13,723 nt of DNA. Source: Micrococcales bacterium. GTDB taxonomy: Bacteria > Actinomycetota > Actinomycetes > Actinomycetales > Dermatophilaceae. The translations under genes were made by a program, and so were the position numbers. This document shows, piece by piece, positions 6,490-13,691 of this stretch. The first letter of the stretch is position 1. The number at the start of each line of letters is the position of its first letter. The stretch spans positions 5,502 to 19,224 of the forward strand of contig PMJN01000521.1 of the NCBI GenBank assembly GCA_003157445.1, given 5' to 3'. The notes under the pieces were generated by a model. The model saw only the letters and a list, made by a program, of their open reading frames with translations, was not told where the DNA came from and made no database searches.

Positions 6490-7280
6490 CCCCCTTGGCG
6501 GGAAGCCATCGGTGCCCATTGGTCGCGCGAGACGAGCACTTCGCGCAGGACGTCGGGGCGATCGCTGATGATCGCATCGACCCCCGCGTCGAGCAGGCGC
6601 CGCATGACGACGGGCTCGTCCACCGTCCACGTCACCACCCGTACGCCAATCTCGTGCGACATCGCCACAAGCCGTTCAACGAAGATCGGGACGAAACCGA
6701 GCTTGACCGGCACATGCGCAAACGGTGCGGTGGCCACGGCCCTCGGTGGCCGCACCCCTGTACGCGCGCACATCAACAGGGCAGTCAGCGATCGCCATCC
6801 CAAAGCCGTCGAGACCTTGGGTACCTCCTGGTGGACCCGGGCGAGCAGCCCATCCCATGCGCCCGCAATGCAGACTCGTTCGGCAACGCCCCTGCGCCGC
6901 AGGGATTTCACCAACGGCCCCATCCCAGCCTGGTCCTTGGGGTCGACCGTGAAACACTGCTCAGGAAAGGCGTCCAGTGCCTCGTCGAACGTCGGAATCG
7001 GCTCAATACCGTTGATCCGCAAGGCGCGGATCTCGCGCAGCGACTTCAACCGGACCGGGCCTTTGGCCGACGTGACTCGCTCGAGCGTCTCATCGTGGAA
7101 GCACACAAGGTGGCCGTCGCTGGTCACCCGGACGTCCGTCTCGAGATAGCGAAGGCCCAGGCCCGAAGCCAGGGCGAAGGCGACAAGCGAATTCTCCTGC
7201 GCGAGGCCCGCGCCACCGCGGTGGGCGATCGCCAGCGCTCTGGTTTCCTCGCCGTAGCTCATGTAGCAAGAGTGATCCAC
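6444..7280 (-). CDS. Glycerophosphodiester phosphodiesterase (GDPD family)
   Basis: A 278-aa GDPD-type TIM-barrel enzyme that hydrolyses glycerophosphodiesters to glycerol-3-phosphate and an alcohol. Motifs from the GTG start at 7280 are AHRGG (His20, Arg21), QENS (Glu29, Asn30), LETDV (Glu47, Asp49), and FHDETLERVT (His62, Asp63), the second catalytic histidine and a signature of the family. The C-terminal TWTVDEP and DAIISDRPD strands are also typical. There is no signal peptide, so it is probably cytoplasmic. An ATG at 7262 is an alternative start 14 residues before HRGG; neither start has a good ribosome site. The final 15 or so residues come from the 19-bp tandem repeat and are unlikely to be part of the fold. 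It lies 103 bp downstream of the PimC-like gene, suggesting a role in turnover of glycerophospholipids or phosphoinositol lipid head groups; the substrate is unknown. Confidence 0.88.
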   Translation of the reverse strand: MDHSCYMSYGEETRALAIAHRGGAGLAQENSLVAFALASGLGLRYLETDVRVTSDGHLVCFHDETLERVTSAKGPVRLKSLREIRALRINGIEPIPTFDEALDAFPEQCFTVDPKDQAGMGPLVKSLRRRGVAERVCIAGAWDGLLARVHQEVPKVSTALGWRSLTALLMCARTGVRPPRAVATAPFAHVPVKLGFVPIFVERLVAMSHEIGVRVVTWTVDEPVVMRRLLDAGVDAIISDRPDVLREVLVSRDQWAPMASRQGGHLAPTCPPSADVPT

Positions 7281-7383
7281 TCGGTGGCGTCCTGTCAGCC
7301 AAATCGGGTGTCACCGAAGAACGTTCACTGAGCCTTAACCCTCCCGTCCAACCGTTGCCCACTGCACGTCGGCCAGCGCCCGC

Positions 7384-8511
7384 TCAGGGGCCCCTTTCTG
7401 GTCGTGCTGAGAAGCTCTCCAGTGCGCTGAGGCCGTGCAACGCAAGCATGGTCTCAGTGGTCCGCGACCAGGGAAACGACTCCGCACGCGTTCGTGCCGC
7501 CTGCCTACGCTCAACCTCGGGCACTGCCAGTAGTGAGGCCACTGCTGCGGCAAGCGCGAGGGGTTCGGGGCTGGCGCTGCGACCGGCACCACCTCCCACG
7601 AGCTCGGCCACCGCAGACGTGCTCGCGGCCACCACGGGGGTGCCACAAGCCAGCGCCTCCAGCGCGGCGAGCCCGAACGTCTCGACCGGGCCGGGTGCCA
7701 TGACGACATCTGCAGACGCGAGCAAACCGGCCACCGACGATCGGTCCGCCAGGTGCCCGACCATTTCCACGGGCAGTCCTCGAGATCGCCGTCTCAGCGA
7801 GGCTGCCATGGGGCCGGATCCAGCCACCACGAGCCGGGCCGGGCAGCCGGCGAGTTGAAGGACGCGCAGCGTCTCGACGGCCAGGTCTGGCCGTTTCTCA
7901 CGCGACAACCGGCTGCACAGCACCAGGAGCGCGACGCCGTCGGTCGGAGACCGGTTTACCGGTCGGAACCGCTCCAAATCCACCCCAAGCGGCACGTGGT
8001 CAGTAGGTACGCCGATGCGCGCGAACTCTTGGGCCGCGAAGCGGGTGGTGGTCACGACACGGTCGAAACGCTGTGCTGTCACCGCATTGTGCCGATCGGC
8101 CGCAAGCTGCGCACCTCGGGCGCCGAGAGGCGAAAAAGCCCGCAGGACGCCGTCCACCCGCTCATGTGCGATGACCGTCGACGACACCCCGGCCGCACTT
8201 GCCCACAGGCCGAGCCCGCGAAGGGTCAGACGGTCGGATATCTCAAGACGGTCCGGCTCCAAAACGTCCAGCAGCGTACGAACCTTCCGCATGTCCGCCA
8301 GAACGCGGTACCCGCCTGAGCCGGGGACCGTGGGCCCCGCCAGGGTAATGCGCCGGCCCCAGGGCAGGTCCTCGTCGCACGTTCGTTGACCAGGGACCAC
8401 AAGTACGAAGTCGTGGCCCGCCGCCCTGTACCCCTGCCCGAGGGCGTGCACAGTGGTACGGATCCCACCGCTGTTGGGAGTGTAAGCGTTCGCGACATGG
8501 ACGACGCGCAC
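7384..8511 (-). CDS. pimC: GT4 glycosyltransferase, PimC-like mannosyltransferase
   Basis: A 375-aa GT-B fold glycosyltransferase of family GT4. The N-terminal MRVVHVANAY and NSGGIRT form the acceptor-side Rossmann domain with the glycine-rich loop. The donor domain has LCSRLSREKRPD, and GPVETFGLAALEALACGTPVV carries the EX7E motif (Glu, seven residues, Glu). The N-terminus and overall layout resemble PimC, reported as a GDP-mannose-dependent transferase adding mannose to phosphatidylinositol dimannoside at the cytoplasmic face. The start is GTG at 8511, directly abutting the TGA of the upstream mgtA-like gene (8512-8514) with no spacer, so translation is coupled. Substrate is not readable from motifs; the name rests on similarity and on the pairing with mgtA. 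Confidence 0.7.
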   Translation of the reverse strand: MRVVHVANAYTPNSGGIRTTVHALGQGYRAAGHDFVLVVPGQRTCDEDLPWGRRITLAGPTVPGSGGYRVLADMRKVRTLLDVLEPDRLEISDRLTLRGLGLWASAAGVSSTVIAHERVDGVLRAFSPLGARGAQLAADRHNAVTAQRFDRVVTTTRFAAQEFARIGVPTDHVPLGVDLERFRPVNRSPTDGVALLVLCSRLSREKRPDLAVETLRVLQLAGCPARLVVAGSGPMAASLRRRSRGLPVEMVGHLADRSSVAGLLASADVVMAPGPVETFGLAALEALACGTPVVAASTSAVAELVGGGAGRSASPEPLALAAAVASLLAVPEVERRQAARTRAESFPWSRTTETMLALHGLSALESFSARPERGP

Positions 8512-9630
8512 TCAGGACCCGCCAACAACCACACTGCTCGCGGCTTCGTCGTAGTGGCGTAGGAGACGGTCACATACCACTGGCCAGGTGCGTGCCCGCA
8601 CCTTTTGGTGGGCTGCGGCACCCATCGCCCGCCGCTTCCATTCATCGCCAACCAGGTCGGCGACGTGCGCCCGCAGTGCACGCAAGTCCCCTGGGGGGTA
8701 GAGCCACCCAGTCCGGCTGCTATCCACGAGATCAAGCAGCCCGCCAGCGCCAACAGCAACAACCGGCAGGCCACTGGCCATCGCCTCCTGGGCGACCTGG
8801 CAAAACGTCTCGTATGGGCCAGTGTGGACGACGATGTCCAGGCTCGCGAGCGCCTGCGACAGGTCGGTGCCGGAAAGTACGCCCGTGAAGTGTGCGCCGG
8901 GTAGACGTCGGATCAGCCGTTCTCGTTCCGGCCCGTCGCCGATGATGACAAGCCGGATTCCGGGCAGGTCGTTCAGCACAGCGAGGTCCTCAATCTGTTT
9001 CTCTGCCGCGAGCCGGCCGACAAAGCCAACCAGAACCTCCCCGGAGGGGGCCAGCCGAGCCCGCAGGCCCGCGTTGCGGTGCCTCGGCGAAAAGGCCGCG
9101 GTGTCAACACCCCGCGGCCAGACCTGCACGCGCGAAATACCGTGTTGTTGCAGGTCGTGGGCGGCGGTGGGTGAGGGCGCCAAGGTGATGTGGGCTCGCT
9201 CATGGATCGAGCGGATCCGTCGCCAGGCGGCGTTCGAGACGGCGGTGAGCCCGTAGCGCAAGGCGAATCCGGCGACGTCTGTCTGGTAGATCGCGACCAC
9301 CGGGATCTTAAGCGAGGCGGCCGCCCGCATCACCGGCCCTCCGAGGACGAACGGGGAGGCGAGGTGGATCACGTCGGGGGCGAAGCGCTCGAACTCCCGC
9401 ACAAGCCGGTGGGCCACGACCATCGGAACACGGACCTGCGGATAGCCGGGGAAGCCGACCGACGGCAGCGCCACCACCTCAAAGCCTTCACAGGTTCCAG
9501 GTGAGTCCCCCGGAGCAATGACCTTGGCCTCATGACCGGTCGCGCTCAGGTGCTTCAGCACCTGCAGCACCGACCCGGTCACGCCGTTGATTTGCGGAAG
9601 GAAGGACTCGGACACCACGGCGACCTTCAT
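8512..9630 (-). CDS. mgtA: GDP-mannose-dependent alpha-mannosyltransferase, MgtA (PimB-type)
   Basis: A 372-aa GT4 glycosyltransferase closely resembling mycobacterial MgtA (Rv0557). Shared segments include VAVVSESFLPQINGV at the N-terminus, DVIHLASP, VAIYQTDVAGFA, WPRGVDTAAFSP, VGFVGRLAAEKQ, and ETFCQVAQEAMASGLPVV carrying the EX7E motif, plus RTWPVVCDRLLRHY near the C-terminus. In Corynebacterium and mycobacteria MgtA adds the first mannose of a glucuronosyl- or phosphatidylinositol-linked lipomannan. It is cytoplasmic, acting at the inner membrane face. It is the first gene of a minus-strand set with the PimC-like enzyme and the phosphodiesterase. The ATG at 9630 has no clear ribosome site, so the message may be leaderless. 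It is divergent from the small gene at 9774, leaving about 143 bp for promoters. Confidence 0.85.
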   Translation of the reverse strand: MKVAVVSESFLPQINGVTGSVLQVLKHLSATGHEAKVIAPGDSPGTCEGFEVVALPSVGFPGYPQVRVPMVVAHRLVREFERFAPDVIHLASPFVLGGPVMRAAASLKIPVVAIYQTDVAGFALRYGLTAVSNAAWRRIRSIHERAHITLAPSPTAAHDLQQHGISRVQVWPRGVDTAAFSPRHRNAGLRARLAPSGEVLVGFVGRLAAEKQIEDLAVLNDLPGIRLVIIGDGPERERLIRRLPGAHFTGVLSGTDLSQALASLDIVVHTGPYETFCQVAQEAMASGLPVVAVGAGGLLDLVDSSRTGWLYPPGDLRALRAHVADLVGDEWKRRAMGAAAHQKVRARTWPVVCDRLLRHYDEAASSVVVGGS

Positions 9631-9773
9631 ATCGGCAGTACAGCAGCGTCACCGTGCTCGGCAGGTGAGCCCACGGTGTCGTGTCGCAGGCGTACGGATG
9701 AACACTCGGTGATGGCGCACGGGCAGCGTCGAAGGCCGACCGGTTCGCAGACCAACGAAAGCGTCAGCGATCT

Positions 9774-10055
9774 TTGCTTGCGCGACTGAAGTCTGAGATG
9801 GGACTCTTTTATGTGGCTTTCTTTCCATCAGTCGAGTCGGGCGCGGGTCAACCTGAGATCAGCTCAGGAATTGGCGCTGTAGCGAAGTTTGTGCACGAGG
9901 AGTTCGACGACCAACTCGATCCGCAGGCAGTCGACGACTGCCTGGATCTAGTGGTCGCTCGGTTTGAAGGAGCAACGGTCCGGACCTTCGTCCCGTTGCT
10001 CGTCAGGCGTTACGCCCGTGAGGAGCTGCGAACACGCCTTCAGAGACCCCGGTAG
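9774..10055 (+). CDS. Three-helix-bundle dimerisation domain protein
   Basis: A 93-aa protein whose last 60 residues, from KFVHEEFDDQLDPQAVDDCLD to VRTFVPLLVRRYAREELR, match the small three-helix-bundle dimerisation domain seen in actinobacteria. Hallmarks are an F-x-D/D-x-L first helix, and a segment ATVRTFVPLLVRR.AREELR. This domain is often fused to, or encoded next to, low-molecular-weight phosphatase/arsenate-reductase proteins; no such gene is here, so this one is an orphan. The listed start is TTG at 9774; an in-frame ATG at 9798 (8 codons later) is at least as likely. Neither has a strong ribosome site (GAAG precedes 9798). Function unknown; it probably forms homodimers or binds another domain carrier elsewhere. 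Confidence 0.6.
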   Translation: MLARLKSEMGLFYVAFFPSVESGAGQPEISSGIGAVAKFVHEEFDDQLDPQAVDDCLDLVVARFEGATVRTFVPLLVRRYAREELRTRLQRPR

Positions 10056-10343
10056 GCCTTCCCACAGGCAACCGAAGTCCTTCACGATGGCGGGCTGTGC
10101 TGACTTTCGAGTCTGCATCGATGCGCGGGTCGTGACACTCATCGAACCAAGCCGCAAACCTGCTTATGTGTCCCGCCGCGACACGTCAGAACATGTGCCG
10201 GTGCTGGCCTGTTCCTGGTCCTGGTCGCCCGCTACTGCCGCTAGCGACCTGCCAGTGAGGTTGTCTGCGAACGGCTGGGTCCGGGACCAACCTCACACCG
10301 CGCGCGACCCCATCACCGCTTGCTCCCCGGGGCCGTGCTGGCA
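10056..10343. other. Gap with no recognised gene
   Basis: This 288-bp stretch lies between two converging genes (plus-strand small protein and minus-strand DUF6544-like gene). A plus-strand frame runs through it from 9964 to 10386 but overlaps both neighbours, has irregular composition and no motif, so I treat it as non-coding. I see no strong hairpin. Confidence 0.4.
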
Positions 10344-11165
10344 TCACGAGGCCCGGCGCGAGATGTCGGCGGGAGCCAGGTTGTAGCGGACGTCTCCTGG
10401 GCAGATGCTGAAGTCCAGGTAGCTCATCGGGCCCTGCGGCAGCTGCCAGACGGCGCTGCCCCGGGTAAAGAGGAACCGGTCACCATCGGGCTGCCACCCG
10501 TGGATGGGTGTGGTCCACTCCGCCCGGACAAGGCCGCCCGGAAGGTCGGCGTAGCGATCGGTGGTGCTGAAGTTGACCGGCCGCCAGTCGGCGTCCAGGA
10601 AGACTCGAGCAGTGACCGTCTGGGCGGCGTCTTCGAGGGTGAGATCGAACGAACGCCCATCCACCGCGGCGAAAGTGATGTTGGGACCCAGGAGCATCGA
10701 CGGCGCCATCAGGACGGCGTCGTTCAGATAGGTGACAAGCTCGCTCATGTCCGTCTCAGGGCCCTTCGCGTGCGCCACAGTGACCAGCCCAAACACCTTG
10801 CCGTCCATAGCCCCCTTGCCACCGACGTAGGTGTCACGCCCTAGCATCGGCACCACGGCGGCAAAGTCGAGGCGCATGTGGAAGAACCGGGCGACCTCCA
10901 CCGCGCTGTTGTACTGCCACACCTCGGCGGGCAACCAAGAGCCCTGGCCCTTGAGTCGAAACCGCCCGGTGATGTGCGCCTGGAACGACCAGACACGGGG
11001 CCGGTTCACCACGCCCATGGCATGCAGGTAACGCTGTGCCGTCGCCGGCAGTCCCGCAAGGTCATCCTCAGTCACCAGCTGCGGGTCGGAGCCTGCCGCG
11101 CCTACTCCCGCTGCACAAACCTCCTCGGACAGCCGCCGGTACATCTGCTTGCCGCGCCAAAACAT
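10344..11165 (-). CDS. DUF6544/DUF6920-like conserved protein
   Basis: A 273-aa protein of unknown function. Recognisable pieces are LPATAQRYLHAMGVVNRP near the N-terminus, then GRFRLKGQGSWLPAEVWQYN, GRDTYVGGKGAM, FGLVTVAHAKGPETDMSELVTYLNDAVLMAPSML and PNITFAAVD. This order (L-P-x-x-x-x-R-Y-L, W-x-P-x-x-x-x-Q-Y, G-R-D, G-x-x-x-x-x-x-L-x-x-Y-L, P-x-x-L) is characteristic of the DUF6544 (DUF6920) family, whose members lack a known activity. There is no signal peptide or membrane segment. The ATG at 11165 is preferred, with GGGGAG 5 nt upstream on the minus strand; an in-frame GTG at 11180 adds five residues and overlaps that ribosome site. It is divergent from the CoA-binding pseudogene, 57 bp away. 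Confidence 0.7.
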   Translation of the reverse strand: MFWRGKQMYRRLSEEVCAAGVGAAGSDPQLVTEDDLAGLPATAQRYLHAMGVVNRPRVWSFQAHITGRFRLKGQGSWLPAEVWQYNSAVEVARFFHMRLDFAAVVPMLGRDTYVGGKGAMDGKVFGLVTVAHAKGPETDMSELVTYLNDAVLMAPSMLLGPNITFAAVDGRSFDLTLEDAAQTVTARVFLDADWRPVNFSTTDRYADLPGGLVRAEWTTPIHGWQPDGDRFLFTRGSAVWQLPQGPMSYLDFSICPGDVRYNLAPADISRRAS

Positions 11166-11222
11166 CTCCGCTCCCCTCACTGGCCTCGTGGCGATCGTTT
11201 CACAATACGTACGGTGCTCGTC

Positions 11223-11625
11223 ATGGACACCATCACGAAGGCCGCTAACCAGTTCCTGGCCATGAAAAGAGTTGCGGTGACAGGGGTCTGCAGGAATCCG
11301 GAGGGCACGGCGCCAACGTCGTGTACGACTGTGGGACAGGGGCTATGAGATCTTCGCCGTCAACCCGCACGCGCAGACCATCGAGGGCGATCGCGCTCAT
11401 CGCGACCTGAAGTCGATCCCAGGCGGCGTCCAGGCCGTGGTGATCGGGACCAGACCCGAAAGCGCAGAGGCCGCCATGGCCGAGTGCGCCCAGCTGGGGA
11501 TCAGACGCGTCTGGAAGCACCGGTCCACCAGCGCCGGAAGCGTGCCTGGGTCGGCCAACGAGTCCGGCCGAAAGCAGGCCATCACCGTAGGGAACGTAGA
11601 AAACGGCGACGCGATGATGAGATAG
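11223..11625 (+). pseudogene. CoA-binding domain protein gene, frameshifted and truncated
   Basis: Reading three frames in succession restores a YccU-like CoA-binding protein (Rossmann fold). Frame one, from the ATG at 11223, gives MDTITKAANQFLAMKRVAVTGVCRNPEG. After a missing base near 11304-11306, frame two gives HGANVVY. After a second missing base near 11326-11328, frame three gives LWDRGYEIFAVNPHAQTIEGD, then DLKSIPGGVQAVVIGTRP and MAECAQLGIRRVWKHR. The family normally continues with a GIxVIDGGCP motif; here the frame diverges after GRKQAITV and stops at 11625, so the C-terminal cysteine motif is lost. Both frameshifts fit loss of one base from a short run (G4 to G3; CC to C). The intact protein would bind acyl-CoA; its role is unknown. 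No good ribosome site precedes the ATG. Confidence 0.8.
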
Positions 11626-11688
11626 ACAACTGTGTGGATGGTCATCACAGCCATGAACTTCCCTGAGTCTGACACTTCCCACCTTGGT

Positions 11689-12883
11689 TCAGGCCAGCGT
11701 AACCTCCTTAGCCGGCCGACAAAGGCTGCGCTGTGCGTCGGTGGTGGGGTAGCCAATACGGAAGGTCATGAGGGCGTGTCGGCGCGCGGGCAGCATCGCC
11801 GCCATGGCAGTGGTGAAGTCAGCCGGCAGGCCGGCTGACTTCTCGCGGTCACTGCGCTCCAGAACCTGACACAAGGGCTACATGCCCAGCCCGGCGAAGG
11901 TGGCCGAGAGCTGGATCCGCTGCCAGATGCGCCCGACCCGCATGCGCTGGATCGGATCCAACTGGTCTGCCACGACCAGAGCCCCGAAAGCGGCCGCGGT
12001 AGGAATCTGGGTATCCCTGGTCCCACTCAGCCACCCGTGTTGTTCTGTTCGCGCGAGACCGGCAGAACCTTGGCCAGGTCCCGGAGAAGAAGCGACCCGC
12101 CCGAGGGGTCGATCGTGACGCGATCCTTCTTCGCCTGGATCTGCGCCCAGTCGGTGCGGTACCAGGCGAAGTCGTCGGCAGCCTGTCGCGGGTCGGCGGT
12201 AATCGCCTTAGTTGCTCGCGTCGTGAGGTCGCCGAACGTTGCCTTCTCACGAGCCTTCGTGAACCAGACGAGCTCGACATCCGGAAGGTCCATGAGGCCC
12301 GCGAGCGCGTCGAACTGGCGGTGGGTCACCGGTCGCGCGGTGTCACAGGCCGAGCGGTTGGTGTGCCTGTTCGCGATGGCAGCGAAGAGCCCAGACACCG
12401 TCTGCTCAGTGGCAACCAGGTGCACCCCGGCGATGTGGCTACGATCGGCAGGGTCGGGCAGCAGACTGACGGTGGGTGCTTTGCCGTTCGCCGGACCGGC
12501 CAGGGCAAGGTTCTCGATGGCGCACCCCAAAGGGACATCCATCTCGCGCCCGAGTGAGTCCATCGTGCCAATGCTGCGGGAGGTATCGGCGAACAGATCG
12601 ACCCGATTCTGGGCGACCCTGAAGTGCCACGGCTGCGCGTTGTGAGCATTGGCGGAAAGCACGGCGGCGCGCACCGGGCCATGGTATCCAGGCCCGAAGG
12701 TCGCCACTGGTCCCACGCGACATAGGCCGGGAAGGTTCCCGTGGCGAACACCCAACCGTCCACAACGCGCCAGGTCAGGCCGCCGGCCAGGGCCAGGGCC
12801 AGGGCCAGTGTGCCCGCACCCAGTCCAACAACTTGAACAAACTCGCGTCGGAGCATCGGGGTCGAAAGGTTTCTAGAGTTCAT
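11689..12883 (-). pseudogene. Tat-signal nitroreductase gene, broken by two frameshifts and a stop
   Basis: Adding two bases restores a 398-residue frame resembling the Tat-exported FMN-dependent nitroreductase (Acg-like) family. The N-terminus MNSRNLSTPMLRREFVQVV plus a hydrophobic stretch is a twin-arginine signal (Arg12-Arg13). The body has AAVLSANAHNAQPW (the flavin-binding HNxQPW motif), REMDVPLGCAIENL, RHTNRSACDTARPV and, after the second shift, RDTQIPTAAAFGALVVADQLDP. The first frameshift is at about 12680-12690, where GCCCCG would restore the frame; the second at about 12033-12037 (G4 to G3). A TAG at 11878-11880 interrupts GLGM-PLCQVLE where relatives usually have Gln, so CAG to TAG is likely. 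The frame then continues intact to TGA at 11689. It lies 24 bp below the TetR gene on the same strand, its probable former partner. No ribosome site precedes the ATG at 12883. Confidence 0.85.
11815..11842. repeat. Perfect 12-bp inverted repeat inside the nitroreductase pseudogene
   Basis: GAAGTCAGCCGG (11815-11826) and CCGGCTGACTTC (11831-11842) flank CAGG. It falls in codons for EKSAGLPADF of the broken nitroreductase. In a degenerating gene it could be chance, an inverted duplication, or a hairpin that now ends transcription. Confidence 0.6.
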
Positions 12884-12890
12884 GCACTAC

Positions 12891-12902
12891 TTAGAGCGCT
12901 AA
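12891..12902. promoter_or_regulatory. Candidate TetR operator upstream of the nitroreductase pseudogene
   Basis: TTAGAGCGCTAA is a near-perfect palindrome (10 of 12 bases symmetric) in the 24-bp gap between the TetR stop and the nitroreductase ATG, ending 8 bp before that ATG. Its place fits an operator for the adjacent regulator over a promoter giving a leaderless or near-leaderless message. There is no binding evidence. Confidence 0.4.
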
Positions 12903-12907
12903 CTCTA

Positions 12908-13636
12908 TTAGTGCGACAGCCCCACCATCCCAGCCAGCCGTCGGACCTCGTAGTCGAAGAACGCTTCGGGATCGGCGATGACATTGTGCCGGTGGCCGAA
13001 GACCTCGAACGACACAGCGCCGAACAGGTAGGTCCAGGCCATCAGGCCGCGCACGATCAGCTCAGAAGGGACGCCCGTCGCCATGGTGGCCCGCACCGGC
13101 GCTATCGCGCGCTGGATGGCCGCAGACGGCTCAGGGAGCGCGCCGTAGTCGTAGGACTTCTCCGACATGAGATCGCCCAGCAGGTCCCCGAGCAACAGCG
13201 GCACCCGAGAGGCAGGTGCGACCGTCCCGTTCGGAGCCGCGTAGCCCGGGATCGGTGAGCCGAAGATGAGGGCGTACTGGTGCGGGTGGGCCAGCGCCCA
13301 GTTACGCACCCCGTGACAGATCGCCATCCAGCGGTCCTCGATCGACTCTTCGTGCACCCGGGCCTCGGCAGTTTCGGCGGCCTCGGCTAAGGAGGAATAG
13401 CTGTCGATGATCAGCGCCGTCAGCAACGCATCGCGGTTTCGGAAGTAGCGGAACAGCGCAGAGGAGGCCATCCCCATCTCGCGGGCGATCGCGCGCAAGG
13501 ACAACGCAGCACCACCGCTAGAGGCCAGCTGGGCGAGGGCAACCTGCTTGATCTCGCTGGTCAGCTCGAGTCGGACGCGCTCCCGGGCCGAACGGGGGGC
13601 TGACTGGACCACTGACGGAACAACTGACTCGGGCAT
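12908..13636 (-). CDS. TetR-family regulator with WHG-type C-terminal domain
   Basis: A 242-aa transcriptional regulator. After a 27-residue lead comes the TetR DNA-binding domain: SEIKQVALAQLASSGGAALSLRAIAREMGMASSALFRYFRNRDALLTALI, with the helix-turn-helix at about 45-68 and the typical ALFRYFRNRDALL recognition helix end. The C-terminal ligand domain (about 85-242) has HPHQYALIFGSPIPGY and a late WTYLFGAVSFEVFGH, typical of the WHG (TetR_C) subgroup common in actinomycetes, which usually sense small hydrophobic compounds. The ATG at 13636 is preceded by GGAGG (13646-13650) with a 9-nt spacer. The gene is complete. It probably repressed itself and the nitroreductase downstream, which is now broken; other targets are not visible here. 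Confidence 0.92.
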   Translation of the reverse strand: MPESVVPSVVQSAPRSARERVRLELTSEIKQVALAQLASSGGAALSLRAIAREMGMASSALFRYFRNRDALLTALIIDSYSSLAEAAETAEARVHEESIEDRWMAICHGVRNWALAHPHQYALIFGSPIPGYAAPNGTVAPASRVPLLLGDLLGDLMSEKSYDYGALPEPSAAIQRAIAPVRATMATGVPSELIVRGLMAWTYLFGAVSFEVFGHRHNVIADPEAFFDYEVRRLAGMVGLSH

Positions 13637-13678
13637 ACCTCACATCCTCCAACATTCACAGATCGGTGGCAACAAACG

Positions 13679-13691
13679 AGAGCAATGCTCT
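13679..13691. promoter_or_regulatory. Palindrome in the TetR upstream region
   Basis: AGAGCAATGCTCT is a 13-bp palindrome with 6-bp arms and a single central base, 43 bp before the TetR start codon. It is a possible autoregulatory operator. It shares AGAG...CTCT ends with the sequence at 12893-12906 (AGAGCGCTAACTCT), but with a spacer of 5 rather than 6. Confidence 0.35.

Noticed and set aside
9964..10386. 140-codon plus-strand frame
   Set aside because: Overlaps the end of the small three-helix-bundle gene and the DUF6544-like gene, without motif or codon bias.
10878..11348. 156-codon plus-strand frame ending in the CoA-binding pseudogene
   Set aside because: Its first part is antisense to the DUF6544-like gene; only the part from 11223 is real coding sequence.
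11397..11756. Minus-strand frame with a hydrophobic segment (VVYLIIASPF)
   Set aside because: It is mostly antisense to the CoA-binding pseudogene and overlaps the end of the nitroreductase; the hydrophobic stretch is short and unsupported.
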